From Planococcus donghaensis (GTDB lineage Bacteria; Bacillota; Bacilli; Bacillales_A; Planococcaceae), in contig NZ_CP016543.2 of assembly GCF_001687665.2 (NCBI RefSeq), positions 3,100,001 to 3,164,000 of the forward strand: a stretch of DNA of 64,000 nucleotides. The letters are read 5' to 3'. A program made the position numbers and the translations under genes. Shown here one piece after another: positions 25,542-34,715 of this stretch. The notes beneath the pieces were generated by a model. It did not search any database and was not told the DNA's origin. It worked only from the letters and a program-made list of their open reading frames with translations. How positions within the stretch are numbered: position 1 is the stretch's first letter; the number at the start of each line of letters is the position of its first letter.

Positions 25542-26438
25542 TTATTTTAATGAGCCGACCATTACACCTTTTTCGAAATACTTTTGGAAAAAAGGATACA
25601 TAATCAATAGTGGTAAGCTTGAAACTACAATAGAAGAATACTTTATCATTTCGGCAATTTTTTGAATCTCGGCTCTTGCAAGCTGATCTGCAATCATCCC
25701 CGGCTGTACTTCGTTCTGGATCAGAATTTCACGTAACACTAGCTGCAACGGATAAAGTGATTGATCTTCGAGATAAATCATTGCATTGAAATAAGAGTTC
25801 CACTGACCTATAAAAGCATATAAAGCTAATACAAAGATAATCGGCTTAGACAGCGGCAAAATAATCGTTAAAAATATTTTGAAATCTGAAGCACCATCAA
25901 TTCTTGCTGCTTCCTTCAGTTCATTCGGTAACCCTTTAAAATAAGTTCTAGAAAGGATAATATTCCACACACTTACAGCCCCTGGCAATATGATTGCCCA
26001 AGGTGTATTGATCATGCCTAACTCTTTAATGAGTAAGTATGTAGGGATCATTCCCCCATTGAAGAACATGGTTACAATAAAGAAGAGCATAAAGTATTTT
26101 TTTCCAACTAAGTTGTCTACGGATAAAGCGTATCCAGCAAGAACTGAAAATAAAACAGAAACGATAGAAAATCCACCTGCATAGAGAATCGAGTTAAGAA
26201 ACCCTCTGACGATGGTGCCGTCTTCAAATATTCTTCTATAACTATCCAGCGTCCAGTCATCGGGATTAAATGACATCCCTTTTGTCAGCAATACATTGGG
26301 ATGAAGAAACGAGCCGAACAACACATACAAAAGTGGAACCGTAATAATGAGCACCATTAAAATTAAAATGATTTTGTTAATCAAGAGAAGCATTCTATCT
26401 GCTTTAGAATTATTTACAAGGTCAATTTTGGATTTCAT
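25542..26438 (-). CDS. ABC sugar permease, LplC/YtcP type
   Basis: A 298-residue inner-membrane permease with six predicted helices. The EAA loop reads ELKEAARIDGASDFKIFLTIILPLSKP (about residues 178-204), the contact site for the ATPase. The N-terminal sequence ILMVLIITVPLLYVLFGSF is a typical first helix. It lies 15 nt after the LplB-type permease and 18 nt before the binding-protein gene. The partner permease forms the heterodimeric channel. Confidence 0.88.
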   Translation of the reverse strand: MKSKIDLVNNSKADRMLLLINKIILILMVLIITVPLLYVLFGSFLHPNVLLTKGMSFNPDDWTLDSYRRIFEDGTIVRGFLNSILYAGGFSIVSVLFSVLAGYALSVDNLVGKKYFMLFFIVTMFFNGGMIPTYLLIKELGMINTPWAIILPGAVSVWNIILSRTYFKGLPNELKEAARIDGASDFKIFLTIILPLSKPIIFVLALYAFIGQWNSYFNAMIYLEDQSLYPLQLVLREILIQNEVQPGMIADQLARAEIQKIAEMIKYSSIVVSSLPLLIMYPFFQKYFEKGVMVGSLK

Positions 26439-26453
26439 TGATTGTGCTCCCTT

Positions 26454-27404
26454 CTAGTAAAGTGTTTCACCATTTAGTTTTTTGACAACAGTATTAGCAA
26501 TTACTAGAAGAAGCAAACTAATAACCGAATTGAATAATCCTACAGCAGCTCCAAATGACCAATCCCCTGCTTGTAAACCTCTTTTATATACATACGTATC
26601 AATAATTTCTGAAGCAGGTAGGTTCATATCGGTTTGAAGTAAGTATGCTTTTTCAAAACCAATCCCCATGATCCCACCGATTGCTAAAATAAACAGGACC
26701 GCTATAGTCGGTTTAAGCACTTGCAGATCAATATGAATAATTCTTTGAAAAAGGGAAGCACCATCAATCGTAGCAGCATCATGAAGTTGAGGATCAACAT
26801 TCGAAAGTGCAGCAACATAAATAATGGATGAAAAACCTGCTACTTGCCAAACACTAGATGCAATGAATACGCTTCTAAAATACGATGGGTCTGTTAAAAA
26901 GGACACTGGCTCATCTCGAAACAAAGTCAAAAATTCATTAATCGGTCCTGCGGGAGATAGAAAGATGAATAACATCCCCGATATGACGACTGTAGAAAGA
27001 AAATATGGTGCATAAATAATTAATTGGATATGCTTTTTAACTTTGGCTCTCCTCAGCTGATTTAACATCAGTGCCAAAATAATTGGAATGGGAAAGCCGA
27101 TGAGCAATTCAAAAGCACTCAACTTTATCGTATTTGTAAATATTTGTTGAAAGTTAGGCGACTGTAAGAAATTAATGAAATGGTCGAAACCAACCCATTC
27201 ACTCCCCATAATCCCTTTGATCGGACTAAAATCTTTGAAAGCAATTGTAACCCCATACATTGGTATGTAATTGAACACGAACACTAGCACAACTGCTGGC
27301 AGCAAAAATAAATACAAAAGGAAATTATTTTTGATGTAGTTTTTATGGCTTTCTTTGCTTTTTGTTGCTTGAACTGTTTTCTCAAATACTGCTTTAGCCA
27401 CGAT
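26454..27404 (-). CDS. ABC sugar permease, LplB type
   Basis: A 316-residue permease and the first structural gene of the operon. Six helices are predicted; the EAA-like loop is DPQLHDAATIDGASLFQRIIHID (about residues 211-233). I place the start at the GTG at 27404 because AAGAAGGAGG lies 8 nt upstream; the longer frame's ATG at 27428 has no site. The promoter at 27556-27583 and the LacI-type operators control it. Confidence 0.87.
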   Translation of the reverse strand: MVAKAVFEKTVQATKSKESHKNYIKNNFLLYLFLLPAVVLVFVFNYIPMYGVTIAFKDFSPIKGIMGSEWVGFDHFINFLQSPNFQQIFTNTIKLSAFELLIGFPIPIILALMLNQLRRAKVKKHIQLIIYAPYFLSTVVISGMLFIFLSPAGPINEFLTLFRDEPVSFLTDPSYFRSVFIASSVWQVAGFSSIIYVAALSNVDPQLHDAATIDGASLFQRIIHIDLQVLKPTIAVLFILAIGGIMGIGFEKAYLLQTDMNLPASEIIDTYVYKRGLQAGDWSFGAAVGLFNSVISLLLLVIANTVVKKLNGETLY

Positions 27405-27465
27405 CCCTTCCTCCTTCTTATGTTTCATAAATAAACACAGTTTAAAATTCCATTGGCGATGAGCA

Positions 27466-27480
27466 AGTTAACGCTTTCAT
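27466..27480 (-). promoter_or_regulatory. Catabolite-responsive element (cre) of the sugar operon
   Basis: Minus-strand ATGAAAGCGTTAACT fits the CcpA consensus WTGNAANCGNWNNCW at every position. It lies about 75 nt downstream of the predicted transcription start, where CcpA would block elongation or open-complex formation. Confidence 0.8.
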
Positions 27481-27520
27481 AAACGGTTAAAATAACAAAA
27501 GACCGAGCTTTTTTTGAATA

Positions 27521-27593
27521 TGTTAACCGGTTGACATATCGTCTTATGAATCTGATTATAAGTAAATCCCTTTTTTATGTCAACCGGTTATCA
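27521..27593 (-). promoter_or_regulatory. SigmaA promoter flanked by two LacI-type operators
   Basis: Minus-strand TTGACA (27578-27583) and TATAAT (27555-27560) are separated by exactly 17 bases, a consensus promoter. Operator-like AACCGGTT palindromes sit over the -35 (TGTCAACCGGTTATCA, 27578-27593) and just downstream of the start (TGTTAACCGGTTGACA, 27521-27536). Their centres are 57 bp apart, suited to looping by a LacI-family tetramer or double dimer. Confidence 0.85.
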
Positions 27594-27634
27594 TAAAAAA
27601 ACAAAAAATTTTAAATATTGACTAATCTTTTGTT

Positions 27635-28621
27635 TTATGTTGTTTCACTTTCAATTAACTTGACCGGGAGCTTCCATTCCATTTCCGATTCCCTCTCACC
27701 ATTAATTTGCTTTAATAACAGTTCTACCGCTAACTCTGCTATTTCTTTTACTGGTTGCTGAATCGTAGTTAGTTCCGGTAACAACATTCTAGTTACTTCT
27801 GAACCATCATAACCAACCACTTTCAAATCACCGGGTATATTTATGTTTCTTTTCTTTGCTTCTTTTATCACACTTGATGCTATCAGATCATCACTTGCAA
27901 AAATCCCATCCATGTTGAGATTCTCATCAAAAATAGTTTCTATAACATTTCCCCCCATTATGTAACTCTGAGGAAGATACTGATTTTCTCTCATTGTATC
28001 TTCATACGCTTCTCTTCTTAAATTCGCAGGGGTTTCCAAAGAAGGAGAACCGTTTATATGAATAATCTTTTTACAACCTTTATCAATTAATAATTGGGTA
28101 GCCTTTTTCCCGCCATCATAATTATCACCGGATACAACGGGAGTATTTTTAGATAAATAACGATCAATACCTACCAACGGGAGATTTGGGTTGTCATATT
28201 CTAAAATCCCTCGGTTATGAGACCCTGCTATAATTCCATCCACCTGGTGTCTTTGCAACATCTCCAAGTAACTCTTTTCTTTATCTTCACGACCTTGACT
28301 GTTGCATAATAATACTTTATAGCCTAAAGATTCACATGTGTTTTCTAAATGGAAAATCAATTGTCCATAAAAAGGATTGCTTGTAGTTGGAAAAATAAGG
28401 CCAATGATAAAGGTCTTATTAATAAAGAGGGACCTCGCAATTTCATTTGGATGATAATTTAACAGTTCCACTGCTTCATGTACTTTCTTTCTTGTTTTTT
28501 CGCTTATATATCCCCGATTGTTTAACACCCTTGAGACAGTTGTCTTAGAGACTCCAGCTTCGGTAGCAACATCATCTAATTTCACTTTTTGATTTAAGCT
28601 TTCGTTTGGATTACTCACCAT
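27635..28621 (-). CDS. LacI-family repressor of the sucrose/fructan operon
   Basis: A 328-residue regulator. The N-terminal helix-turn-helix is KLDDVATEAGVSKTTVSRVLNNRGYIS (about residues 14-40) with the hinge helix YHPNEIARSLF. The C-terminal periplasmic-binding-like domain binds an effector sugar. It lies upstream of the transport operon on the same strand, with its stop 42 nt from the nearer AACCGGTT operator, so it can also be affected by that site. The central CG of AACCGGTT is typical of LacI-family operators. Confidence 0.9.
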   Translation of the reverse strand: MVSNPNESLNQKVKLDDVATEAGVSKTTVSRVLNNRGYISEKTRKKVHEAVELLNYHPNEIARSLFINKTFIIGLIFPTTSNPFYGQLIFHLENTCESLGYKVLLCNSQGREDKEKSYLEMLQRHQVDGIIAGSHNRGILEYDNPNLPLVGIDRYLSKNTPVVSGDNYDGGKKATQLLIDKGCKKIIHINGSPSLETPANLRREAYEDTMRENQYLPQSYIMGGNVIETIFDENLNMDGIFASDDLIASSVIKEAKKRNINIPGDLKVVGYDGSEVTRMLLPELTTIQQPVKEIAELAVELLLKQINGERESEMEWKLPVKLIESETT

Positions 28622-29007
28622 TCATCACCCCTACTATACTATTTGCTAATTCAGCTTTTACTAAAACAAATTAAAATACAATTAAATAAGTTTCACTCGT
28701 TAGTTGAAAGCATTCACCTCATCATTCTTATATCTTTTGATAAGCACTTCTTAAATAGAGCTTCTCTTCTTAATCATAGCTTCCAAAAATAAAAAAAGGT
28801 GAGTACTATTCAAGGAATAATAAGTATAGGAAGATTCCTTTAAACATCATATCCAACGGGGCATAACGGTGCAACTTTTTTACAACCCAACTACAGCATT
28901 CTTCTGACTGAGTCGCGCTGCCATTTCTCCAACATTTGTGGAAAGAGTCCGAAAGTAGAACTGTGAATGTGAAGTGAAACTAACTAAAGAAAGGATGTGT
29001 AAATAGA
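28622..29007. other. Intergenic stretch without recognisable content
   Basis: A divergent promoter region for the LacI and acetyltransferase genes. No convincing hairpin, operator or small gene was found. Confidence 0.4.
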
Positions 29008-29571
29008 ATGATCTATCTAGGAGATAAACCACTACTCGTAGGCGAAAAAGTAATTCTTAGACCGTTTAAGGATGAGGATTTCCCTTTTATAGAGGAATGT
29101 TTAAAAGATCCCGAAGTATTAAAACTGACAGGAAGCAATTCCGATTTTAATCAGGAAGTGACTCGCCATTGGTACAAAACGAGAAATAGCCAGACGGATC
29201 GGTTGGATCTTGCGATTGTGGACTCGTCTAATGACTTTTTAGTCGGAGAAGTGGTGATTAATGCATACGATGAAGAAAATCACAGCATGAATTTCAGAAT
29301 TCTCATTGGTCCAAGAGGAAGAAATCAAGGATTCGGAACAGAAGCCACTCAACTGATCATTGATTATGTATTTGAAAATACGACACTCACCCAACTAACT
29401 TTAAGCGTCTTCGATTTTAACCCAAGAGCCAAACATGTTTACAAAAAGCTAGGCTTTGTACAATATGGCATTGATAAAAACGATTTGGAGTTCGAAGGCA
29501 ACTGGATTGATTCGATTAATATGAAGTTAACAAGAGAGAATTGGCGTGACAGACGCAAAAAAGATTGTTGA
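29008..29571 (+). CDS. GNAT acetyltransferase, RimJ/RimL type
   Basis: A 187-residue N-acetyltransferase. It begins with the RimL-like ILRPFKDEDFPFIEECLKDPEVLKLTGS. Motif A for acetyl-CoA binding is RILIGPRGRNQGFGTEATQLIIDYVF (about residues 91-116), followed by LTLSVFDFNPRAKHVYKKLGF (about 131-151). The substrate is unknown; relatives modify ribosomal proteins, amino-sugars or antibiotics. The gene is monocistronic with AAAGGATG before the ATG. Confidence 0.85.
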   Translation: MIYLGDKPLLVGEKVILRPFKDEDFPFIEECLKDPEVLKLTGSNSDFNQEVTRHWYKTRNSQTDRLDLAIVDSSNDFLVGEVVINAYDEENHSMNFRILIGPRGRNQGFGTEATQLIIDYVFENTTLTQLTLSVFDFNPRAKHVYKKLGFVQYGIDKNDLEFEGNWIDSINMKLTRENWRDRRKKDC

Positions 29572-29694
29572 ATGAAAATGGTGTAGCGACTTCTTTCTTA
29601 AACGGCTGATCCAAGTGTTAGAAAAAGCGATACATGAAAAAACAGTTAAAATAACTTTTTTGCACATGAGTAGCATTGTTAAGTGCATCTTTTG

Positions 29695-29737
29695 AAAAAG
29701 AGTCACCAAGTGGTGCACTCCTGGCGACTCTTTTTCA
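29695..29737. terminator. Bidirectional terminator
   Basis: AAAAAGAGTC and GACTCTTTTT arms around a second small stem (CACCAAGTGGTG). It lies between the convergent acetyltransferase and AbrB-type genes. Confidence 0.8.
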
Positions 29738-29785
29738 CTTTTTTGTATGGAAGTGAATGCCGCAACTTTTTTTAAGTCGTTTTAT

Positions 29786-30064
29786 CTAAGATTCGCTTTT
29801 TTTGTTTTGCAGCTCATGCAAGAGAACGCGCGCGCCCTCTAGACTTAATGTGAGCCCCGGCGCAAATTCTTTATTTTCTGCTAACACTTCACCTGTTACT
29901 AAACAAGCACCCACAGCTTGGGATTTCCTTAACATAATCACGTCTTCTTCTACTAAAACCTCTACTGGATCTCCAACGTTTATCTCCATTCCTCTTCTCA
30001 ATTCTTTCGGAATGACGATGCGTCCCAGTGGGTCGGTGTTTCTCACGATTCCTGTAGTTTTCAT
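29786..30064 (-). CDS. AbrB-family regulator, second copy
   Basis: A 92-residue AbrB/Abh-type protein. The DNA-binding domain reads KTTGIVRNTDPLGRIVIPKELRRGMEINVGDPVEVLV, nearly the family consensus. The C-terminal half with GACLVTGEV is typical of AbrB/Abh multimerisation regions. AAAAGGAGAG precedes the ATG. It is closer to canonical AbrB than the 17152 copy. A perfect LexA box lies 127 nt upstream, which is unusual for an AbrB-type gene. Confidence 0.88.
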   Translation of the reverse strand: MKTTGIVRNTDPLGRIVIPKELRRGMEINVGDPVEVLVEEDVIMLRKSQAVGACLVTGEVLAENKEFAPGLTLSLEGARVLLHELQNKKSES

Positions 30065-30190
30065 GGTTCGACTCTCCTTTTAATACATACATGTTTTGAT
30101 CAAATTCATTTCGTGACAAGCATCAACTTGTATTTCTTGAATGCCTGATTTGCTTTTTGTATTCGTAGTATTCAAAACTCCCGCCAAAAA

Positions 30191-30202
30191 GAACGTACGT
30201 TC
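30191..30202 (-). promoter_or_regulatory. Perfect LexA (SOS) box upstream of the AbrB-type gene
   Basis: GAACGTACGTTC is a fully symmetric match to GAAC-N4-GTTC. On the minus strand TATGAT, a possible -10, lies immediately upstream of it, so LexA would cover the transcription start. Confidence 0.75.
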
Positions 30203-30450
30203 CTATCATATCATTTAATCTCTACTTTTACACATAAAATTTGGTGAAAAAATTGAAGAAATCAATACTTTTCCAAACCTCTTTCATCGAGTGTGTGTTT
30301 TCTATTTTCCTCTTATTTATATTTGTTCTTTACTAAAAACAGTGAAACAAAAGCAAAGCTGACTCGTACTAAGGTTATAGGCATTAAAAAACGGTTCAAT
30401 TTTTACTAAAGGTGGGAAATCTACCCCCTATTCAAAAGGAGGTTACGGTA

Positions 30451-30852
30451 TTGCGAAAAAGTTTATCGGTAATTTTATTGGTCATTTTCTTAAGTGCGTG
30501 TAACCCAGTTAAGGATAGCGATATTGAATTCGAGCAAGGGGAAATCATAACTAATTCGGAGAAATTTGAAGCATTTATCGAAAATCTTAAAAATGGAAAA
30601 GAAGATAAAATCCGTATTGTTCAAAGAACGACAGAAGGCGATCCAATTTTTGATACGTTAGATTATAATGGCGAAAATATTACGTATACGTACGATAATT
30701 CTCATGATGAACATGGAGGTTTAAATAAAGGAACACAAAGTGGGACTTGCGAAAACCTAGACAGTGAACAAAGTGAAAACGGAAGAATATACCGCCTAAG
30801 TGGCTGTTCTTCTGAAATTGGAAAGTATTTTGAACTTGAAGTTTCAGAATAA
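30451..30852 (+). CDS. DUF4362 lipoprotein
   Basis: A 133-residue secreted lipoprotein. It begins LRKSLSVILLVIFLSAC with the lipobox Cys at about residue 17. The mature domain matches the DUF4362 pattern: EKFEAFIENLKNGKEDKIRI, then RTTEGDPIFDTLDYNGENITYTYDN. Two further cysteines near the end (TCENL, SGCSSE) may form a disulfide. The start is a TTG at 30451 with AAAGGAGG upstream; a longer frame starting at 30412 lacks a site. Function unknown. Confidence 0.8.
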   Translation: MRKSLSVILLVIFLSACNPVKDSDIEFEQGEIITNSEKFEAFIENLKNGKEDKIRIVQRTTEGDPIFDTLDYNGENITYTYDNSHDEHGGLNKGTQSGTCENLDSEQSENGRIYRLSGCSSEIGKYFELEVSE

Positions 30853-30903
30853 CTTTTTTATATTGTGGCCATCATTAACGAACTTTTAAAGAGGAGTGGT
30901 TTC

Positions 30904-31647
30904 ATGACTAATTTAACGAATAACGTCATTCTTGTCACTGGAGCTAATCGCGGTCAAGGAAAGGCAATTGCCGAGCACCTTACTACATTAGGCGCCGTAG
31001 TCGGAGTTGGTGCTCGGAATTACGACGAAGCGAAAAGAGTCGCTGAGATGATTGGCGAACGTGCCTTCCCGGTTCAGTTAGATGTTACAAAAGAGCCGGA
31101 GTGGCAATCAGCGGTTGAAACGATGGTCAACAAATTCGGCAAACTGGATGTGTTAGTGAATAATGCTGGCGCACTGACGCGCAAATCGTTTCGAGAGACA
31201 ACGCTTGATGATTTCCAACAATTGATCAGCGTTAACCAACTCGGTGTTTTTCTTGGCATGCAAGCGGTACTTCCGCAAATGGAAAAGCAGCGAAAAGGTT
31301 CGATTGTCAACAACATCTCGATTTCTGCATTTTCCCCTATTGCGAAATCCGCCGCTTATGCAGCAACAAAAGCATCTGTCGTGGCCATATCTAAAGTGGC
31401 CGCTATTGAACTCGGTTCACTCGGAATCCGCGTAAATATGGTCCACCCAGGCGGAATCGAAACGGACATGGCTACTGGCGGAAAAGAAGTTCCTGCCTTT
31501 TACGATTCTGTTCCATTAGGGCGTATTGGCCAACCCATTGAAATCGCAAAAGCAGTCGCCTTTCTCGCTTCTGACGACAGCTCTTATTGCACGGGCACGG
31601 AGATTGTTGTTGATGGTGGGATGACGCTTGGGGTTGCGGATGAGTGA
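30904..31647 (+). CDS. Short-chain dehydrogenase/reductase
   Basis: A 247-residue classical SDR. The cofactor loop is [16 protein letters not shown] (about residues 10-25), followed by NNAG (about 84-87), catalytic Ser in NNISISAF (about 138) and YAATK (about 150-154). The C-terminus [10 protein letters not shown] is typical of 3-oxoacyl-ACP reductase-like and sugar-alcohol dehydrogenases. AGAGGAG before the ATG at 30904 removes 13 residues from the longest frame. It follows the DUF4362 gene on the same strand by about 50 nt. The substrate is unknown. Confidence 0.87.
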   Translation: MTNLTNNVILVTGANRGQGKAIAEHLTTLGAVVGVGARNYDEAKRVAEMIGERAFPVQLDVTKEPEWQSAVETMVNKFGKLDVLVNNAGALTRKSFRETTLDDFQQLISVNQLGVFLGMQAVLPQMEKQRKGSIVNNISISAFSPIAKSAAYAATKASVVAISKVAAIELGSLGIRVNMVHPGGIETDMATGGKEVPAFYDSVPLGRIGQPIEIAKAVAFLASDDSSYCTGTEIVVDGGMTLGVADE

Positions 31648-31727
31648 GTGTCACCCGACTAATAGTGGATCAAAAGCTCTTATCCAATAAATGAGTTTTG
31701 AAAAATAGCGTGATTTTTTATTTCTTA

Positions 31728-31970
31728 TGCCTATATTTGCGAGTTGAATATAGAAGGATTTTGGGTTTTGTAATTCTTTTACTAATGACTTTAAATAGCG
31801 AATGAATTCCTGGCGATGCCGCTACGATATTAATTATTTGTACTTGTATCACGAAGTTTTTTCCATATATTTGGATATACTGTCCGAATTAGTCGAAATA
31901 CTGTCCGATTTGTCTTAAATACTGTCCAAATTGAACTGAATACTGTCCAAATCAACTCATTTACTAGCGA
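31728..31970 (+). repeat. Dispersed intergenic element with 21-bp tandem repeats, copy 1
   Basis: Units start at 31877, 31898, 31919 and 31940, each ATACTGTCC followed by 12 variable bases, and close with TTACTAGCGA at 31961. The period is exactly 21. Upstream, 31728-31790 resembles 42126-42185 (both contain CGAGTTGAATA), so the element extends left of the repeats. Confidence 0.75.
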
Positions 31971-32025
31971 ACGAAATTTTTCAGAGGTCAATCAAATTTT
32001 CTATAAAGAGATTCCCATTCAAAAC

Positions 32026-32061
32026 AGCCACAGATACCTCTTCTTAAGAGATTTTGTGGCT
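32026..32061 (+). terminator. GCCACA-type hairpin after repeat element copy 1
   Basis: AGCCACA and TGTGGCT with an inner TCTT/AAGA pair, followed by ATTTTC. Its wording matches the hairpins at 34641 and 40553. Confidence 0.6.
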
Positions 32062-32288
32062 ATTTTCATTCGACAACTACTCTTATACGTTCTTTCTTAT
32101 TTTATAAATTCTTATAGTTGTCTTAATTAACAGAATAAAATGATAATTAAATGACATTTTGATGAATTTATTGTATAATCCCCCTAACTATTTATAAGCG
32201 CGGTATGCAATTTCCGAGTAGAAATTAAGAAGCTATCAAGTCAGTTATGGAATTTTGGTTATCTGCACTTCGAAAAGGAGGAGTAACC

Positions 32289-33248
32289 ATGAAGAAAATA
32301 CTCTCTATTGATGGCGGAGGCGTTCGCGGCGTCATTCCTGCACTTGTCTTAGCGGAAATTGAAAAACGTACAGGCAAACCCATCTCTGAGCTTTTTGACT
32401 TAATTGCGGGTACATCGACGGGCGGACTTCTTACTTTGGGTCTTGTGAGCCCAAACAAAAATGCGACGACCATGTATACGGCACTGGAACTGGTGCAGTT
32501 GTATGAAAATGAACGTAAAGTAATTTTTGCTAATTCGTTTCAACACCGACTCCTTTCACTTGGTGGACTTTTGGATGAGCGGTACCCTTCCACAGGAGCT
32601 GAATCTGTATTTGAGAAATATTTTGGTGACGCAAAACTTTCTGAAGCTTTGACGGATGTCATTATCACGAGTTACGAAATTGAAACCCGTACTTCTTGGT
32701 TTTTTAAAAGTAGGAAAGCCAAAATGAAAGATCAACAAAATCGAGATGCCTATATGAAGGACGTTGCGAGAGCGACTTCCGCAGCTCCAACCTATTTCGA
32801 ACCAAAGCAAATCAAAATGCACGACACATTTAGTTTTATCGATGGTGGTGTTTTTGCAAACAACCCTGCTATGTGTGCATACGTTGAAGCTAAATGCACT
32901 TATTTGAATGAAGAAAATTTTTTAGTCGTTTCTTTAGGAACAGGCGAACAGCAAGATCCCATTTTATATAAAGATGCAAAAGATTGGGGTCTTGCCGAAT
33001 GGGCCGGTCCGTTATTGAATGTTGTATTTGATGGAGTCAGTGACACGGTTGATTATCAGCTCAGAAATCTTTTGCCCCATCAAGAAGGTTTTGAGCGATA
33101 TTACCGTTTTCAAACAGATTTAGATACAGTAAGTGACAAATTGGATGATTCTTCCGATGAGAACTTTTATGCGTTGGTTGGTTTAGCAAAAGATTTGATT
33201 GCACGGAATGACCAACAGATTACGGCTTTATGTGAGCAGTTAAAATAA
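32289..33248 (+). CDS. Patatin-like phospholipase
   Basis: A 319-residue patatin-family lipid acyl hydrolase. It has the oxyanion loop DGGGVRGVIP (about residues 8-17), the nucleophile elbow GTSTG (about 43-47, Ser45) and the catalytic Asp in FIDGGVFANNP (about 182-192), a complete Ser-Asp dyad. AAAGGAGGAG before the ATG at 32289 sets the start. Cytoplasmic patatins of this size occur both as housekeeping lipases and as CBASS effectors. No cyclase or nucleotide-sensor gene adjoins it, so a defence role has no support here. Confidence 0.88.
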   Translation: MKKILSIDGGGVRGVIPALVLAEIEKRTGKPISELFDLIAGTSTGGLLTLGLVSPNKNATTMYTALELVQLYENERKVIFANSFQHRLLSLGGLLDERYPSTGAESVFEKYFGDAKLSEALTDVIITSYEIETRTSWFFKSRKAKMKDQQNRDAYMKDVARATSAAPTYFEPKQIKMHDTFSFIDGGVFANNPAMCAYVEAKCTYLNEENFLVVSLGTGEQQDPILYKDAKDWGLAEWAGPLLNVVFDGVSDTVDYQLRNLLPHQEGFERYYRFQTDLDTVSDKLDDSSDENFYALVGLAKDLIARNDQQITALCEQLK

Positions 33249-33396
33249 TTTTTGCTAACTAGCTTATTTTTATTAATTTTATATTTAAATAAAAAGGAAA
33301 TTAATATTAAAATCAATTAGACTTATTATTACAATCGTGCATTCGGGCGATAAGACTCTACTATATAGCAGAAGTCGATAGATTAAAGTAATTTAA

Positions 33397-33436
33397 GAGA
33401 CCACTAACTCATTTGGTTAGTGGTCTCTGTTTTTTT
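33397..33436. terminator. Intrinsic terminator between patatin and the 33478 gene
   Basis: AGAGACCACTAAC and GTTAGTGGTCTCT around TCATTTG, then a run of T. It lies between convergent genes. Confidence 0.85.
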
Positions 33437-33477
33437 AGACTATTAAATTACCCATGCAAGAGCATCTTAATTATGCA

Positions 33478-33987
33478 TTAAAATAAATCATCTAACCAAT
33501 CAGCAATTTTGTCAGAAAGATCTGTCTCCTCGTCAATTTTTGTGCCAATCGCCCAACCAAGCTCAAAAGCACCAATCAATAAACCTCCTACACTTGGTTT
33601 GCCACTTGACTTCCCACTTTTTTTGTACATTGTGGTAACTTTCCCTTGATCATTGTTAGTCAAATCCTGCATATCTTGTAGTCTGCCAACGGTAATTGGA
33701 ACCAATGGCTCTACTAAGATTTTCAAATCTTTATCCACTTGATATGATAAAATTTCAGCATCTCCATGTCTTTTACCCGTACCCTCTTGTTTTGTCCCAG
33801 TCGGAAGCCATATAATTATGTCTTCTAACTTGTCACAAGGGCATGGTTCTGTCACGCATATACAGTTAGGAAATGGCCGAATAGGAAACCAACCTTTATA
33901 CGGCTCTTTTTGAAGAGGGATTCCCCTAATCTCAGTTAAAGTGACTTTTTGTAACAGCTCTTCTTTCGTGTTTCTATAATCTCCCAT
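33478..33987 (-). CDS. Hypothetical protein with Cys cluster and glycine-rich C-terminal helix
   Basis: A 169-residue protein, not recognised. Residues 40-53 hold a tight cysteine cluster (NCICVTEPCPCDK) that could bind metal or form disulfides. Residues 115-130 are K/S/G-rich linker. The end (GGLLIGAFELGWAIGTKIDE then SDKIADWLDDLF) looks like a membrane-active or glycine-zipper helix followed by an acidic amphipathic helix. There is no signal peptide. AAGGGAGTG precedes the ATG. The tail recalls helices in bacteriocin-like or secreted effector proteins, but no transporter or immunity gene adjoins it. Confidence 0.6.
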   Translation of the reverse strand: MGDYRNTKEELLQKVTLTEIRGIPLQKEPYKGWFPIRPFPNCICVTEPCPCDKLEDIIIWLPTGTKQEGTGKRHGDAEILSYQVDKDLKILVEPLVPITVGRLQDMQDLTNNDQGKVTTMYKKSGKSSGKPSVGGLLIGAFELGWAIGTKIDEETDLSDKIADWLDDLF

Positions 33988-34715
33988 ATACTTTTCACTC
34001 CCTTTCTTGATAATTTTAAACTTTTGTAAAACCTATCCTATATTTAACGTAGCATTTGATAAATGCGGCTAACACACGTTAAATTAATTTAAACCACTGA
34101 TTAAAAAAGGAGTTACGAAAGTATTTTTAGCGTAAGGTTTTTCTATTATTTGAGATGAGTTATTTAATTCTCTTTGTCCTTCGAATTCAATGTGATAATT
34201 CAATAAATCCTTTATCATATACGACTTTAATGTCTCTGCGCTGCTAACTGTATTTCAGCAAATCTTAAATCGCATGGCTACATTAGTCGTCATTGAAGTA
34301 CCCTTATGAACACCAGAAATAAGAAATTAAACTACCAAATATATCTATGAATTTTACCTTATGTATGATATTTATTATATTTTTGATTTTTTTACTAATT
34401 AATTGTTTATTTGTTCACGGCCCATTATACACCGATAAAAAGAAGATGCAATGAAAAGCACTTATTTTTTTAAATATTTAGAAAACTTTTCGCTCTTCGT
34501 ATTTTATTTATCTTTTATTCAATTTATGAAAGTTATTAAAAAAGCCTGAAGAATAGACTTATTCTTCATGTTTAGACTCCGAAAATACTAACTTTCACAG
34601 GATTTACAACTTTTTAATTTTTATCTAGCAAAAAACGAAAAACCAGCCACAAAATTCTCTTTAAAAGAAATTTTGTGGCTGGTTTCATTTAGCTAAAGTA
34701 TTTCTTTATTCACCC
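33988..34715. other. Long AT-rich intergenic region with two minus-strand hairpins
   Basis: No gene is visible. GAAGAATA and TATTCTTC (34548-34567) make a hairpin followed by T6 on the minus strand, and the gntP terminator lies at 34641-34684. The rest is featureless AT-rich sequence. Confidence 0.5.
34641..34684 (-). terminator. Terminator of the gntP operon (GCCACA type)
   Basis: AACCAGCCACAAAATT and its complement pair perfectly over 16 bases, T-rich on both sides, 32 nt past the gntP stop. Confidence 0.85.

Noticed and set aside
32289-33248. Patatin protein as a CBASS effector
   Set aside because: No nucleotidyltransferase or ancillary CBASS gene is nearby; the motifs fit a general patatin lipase.
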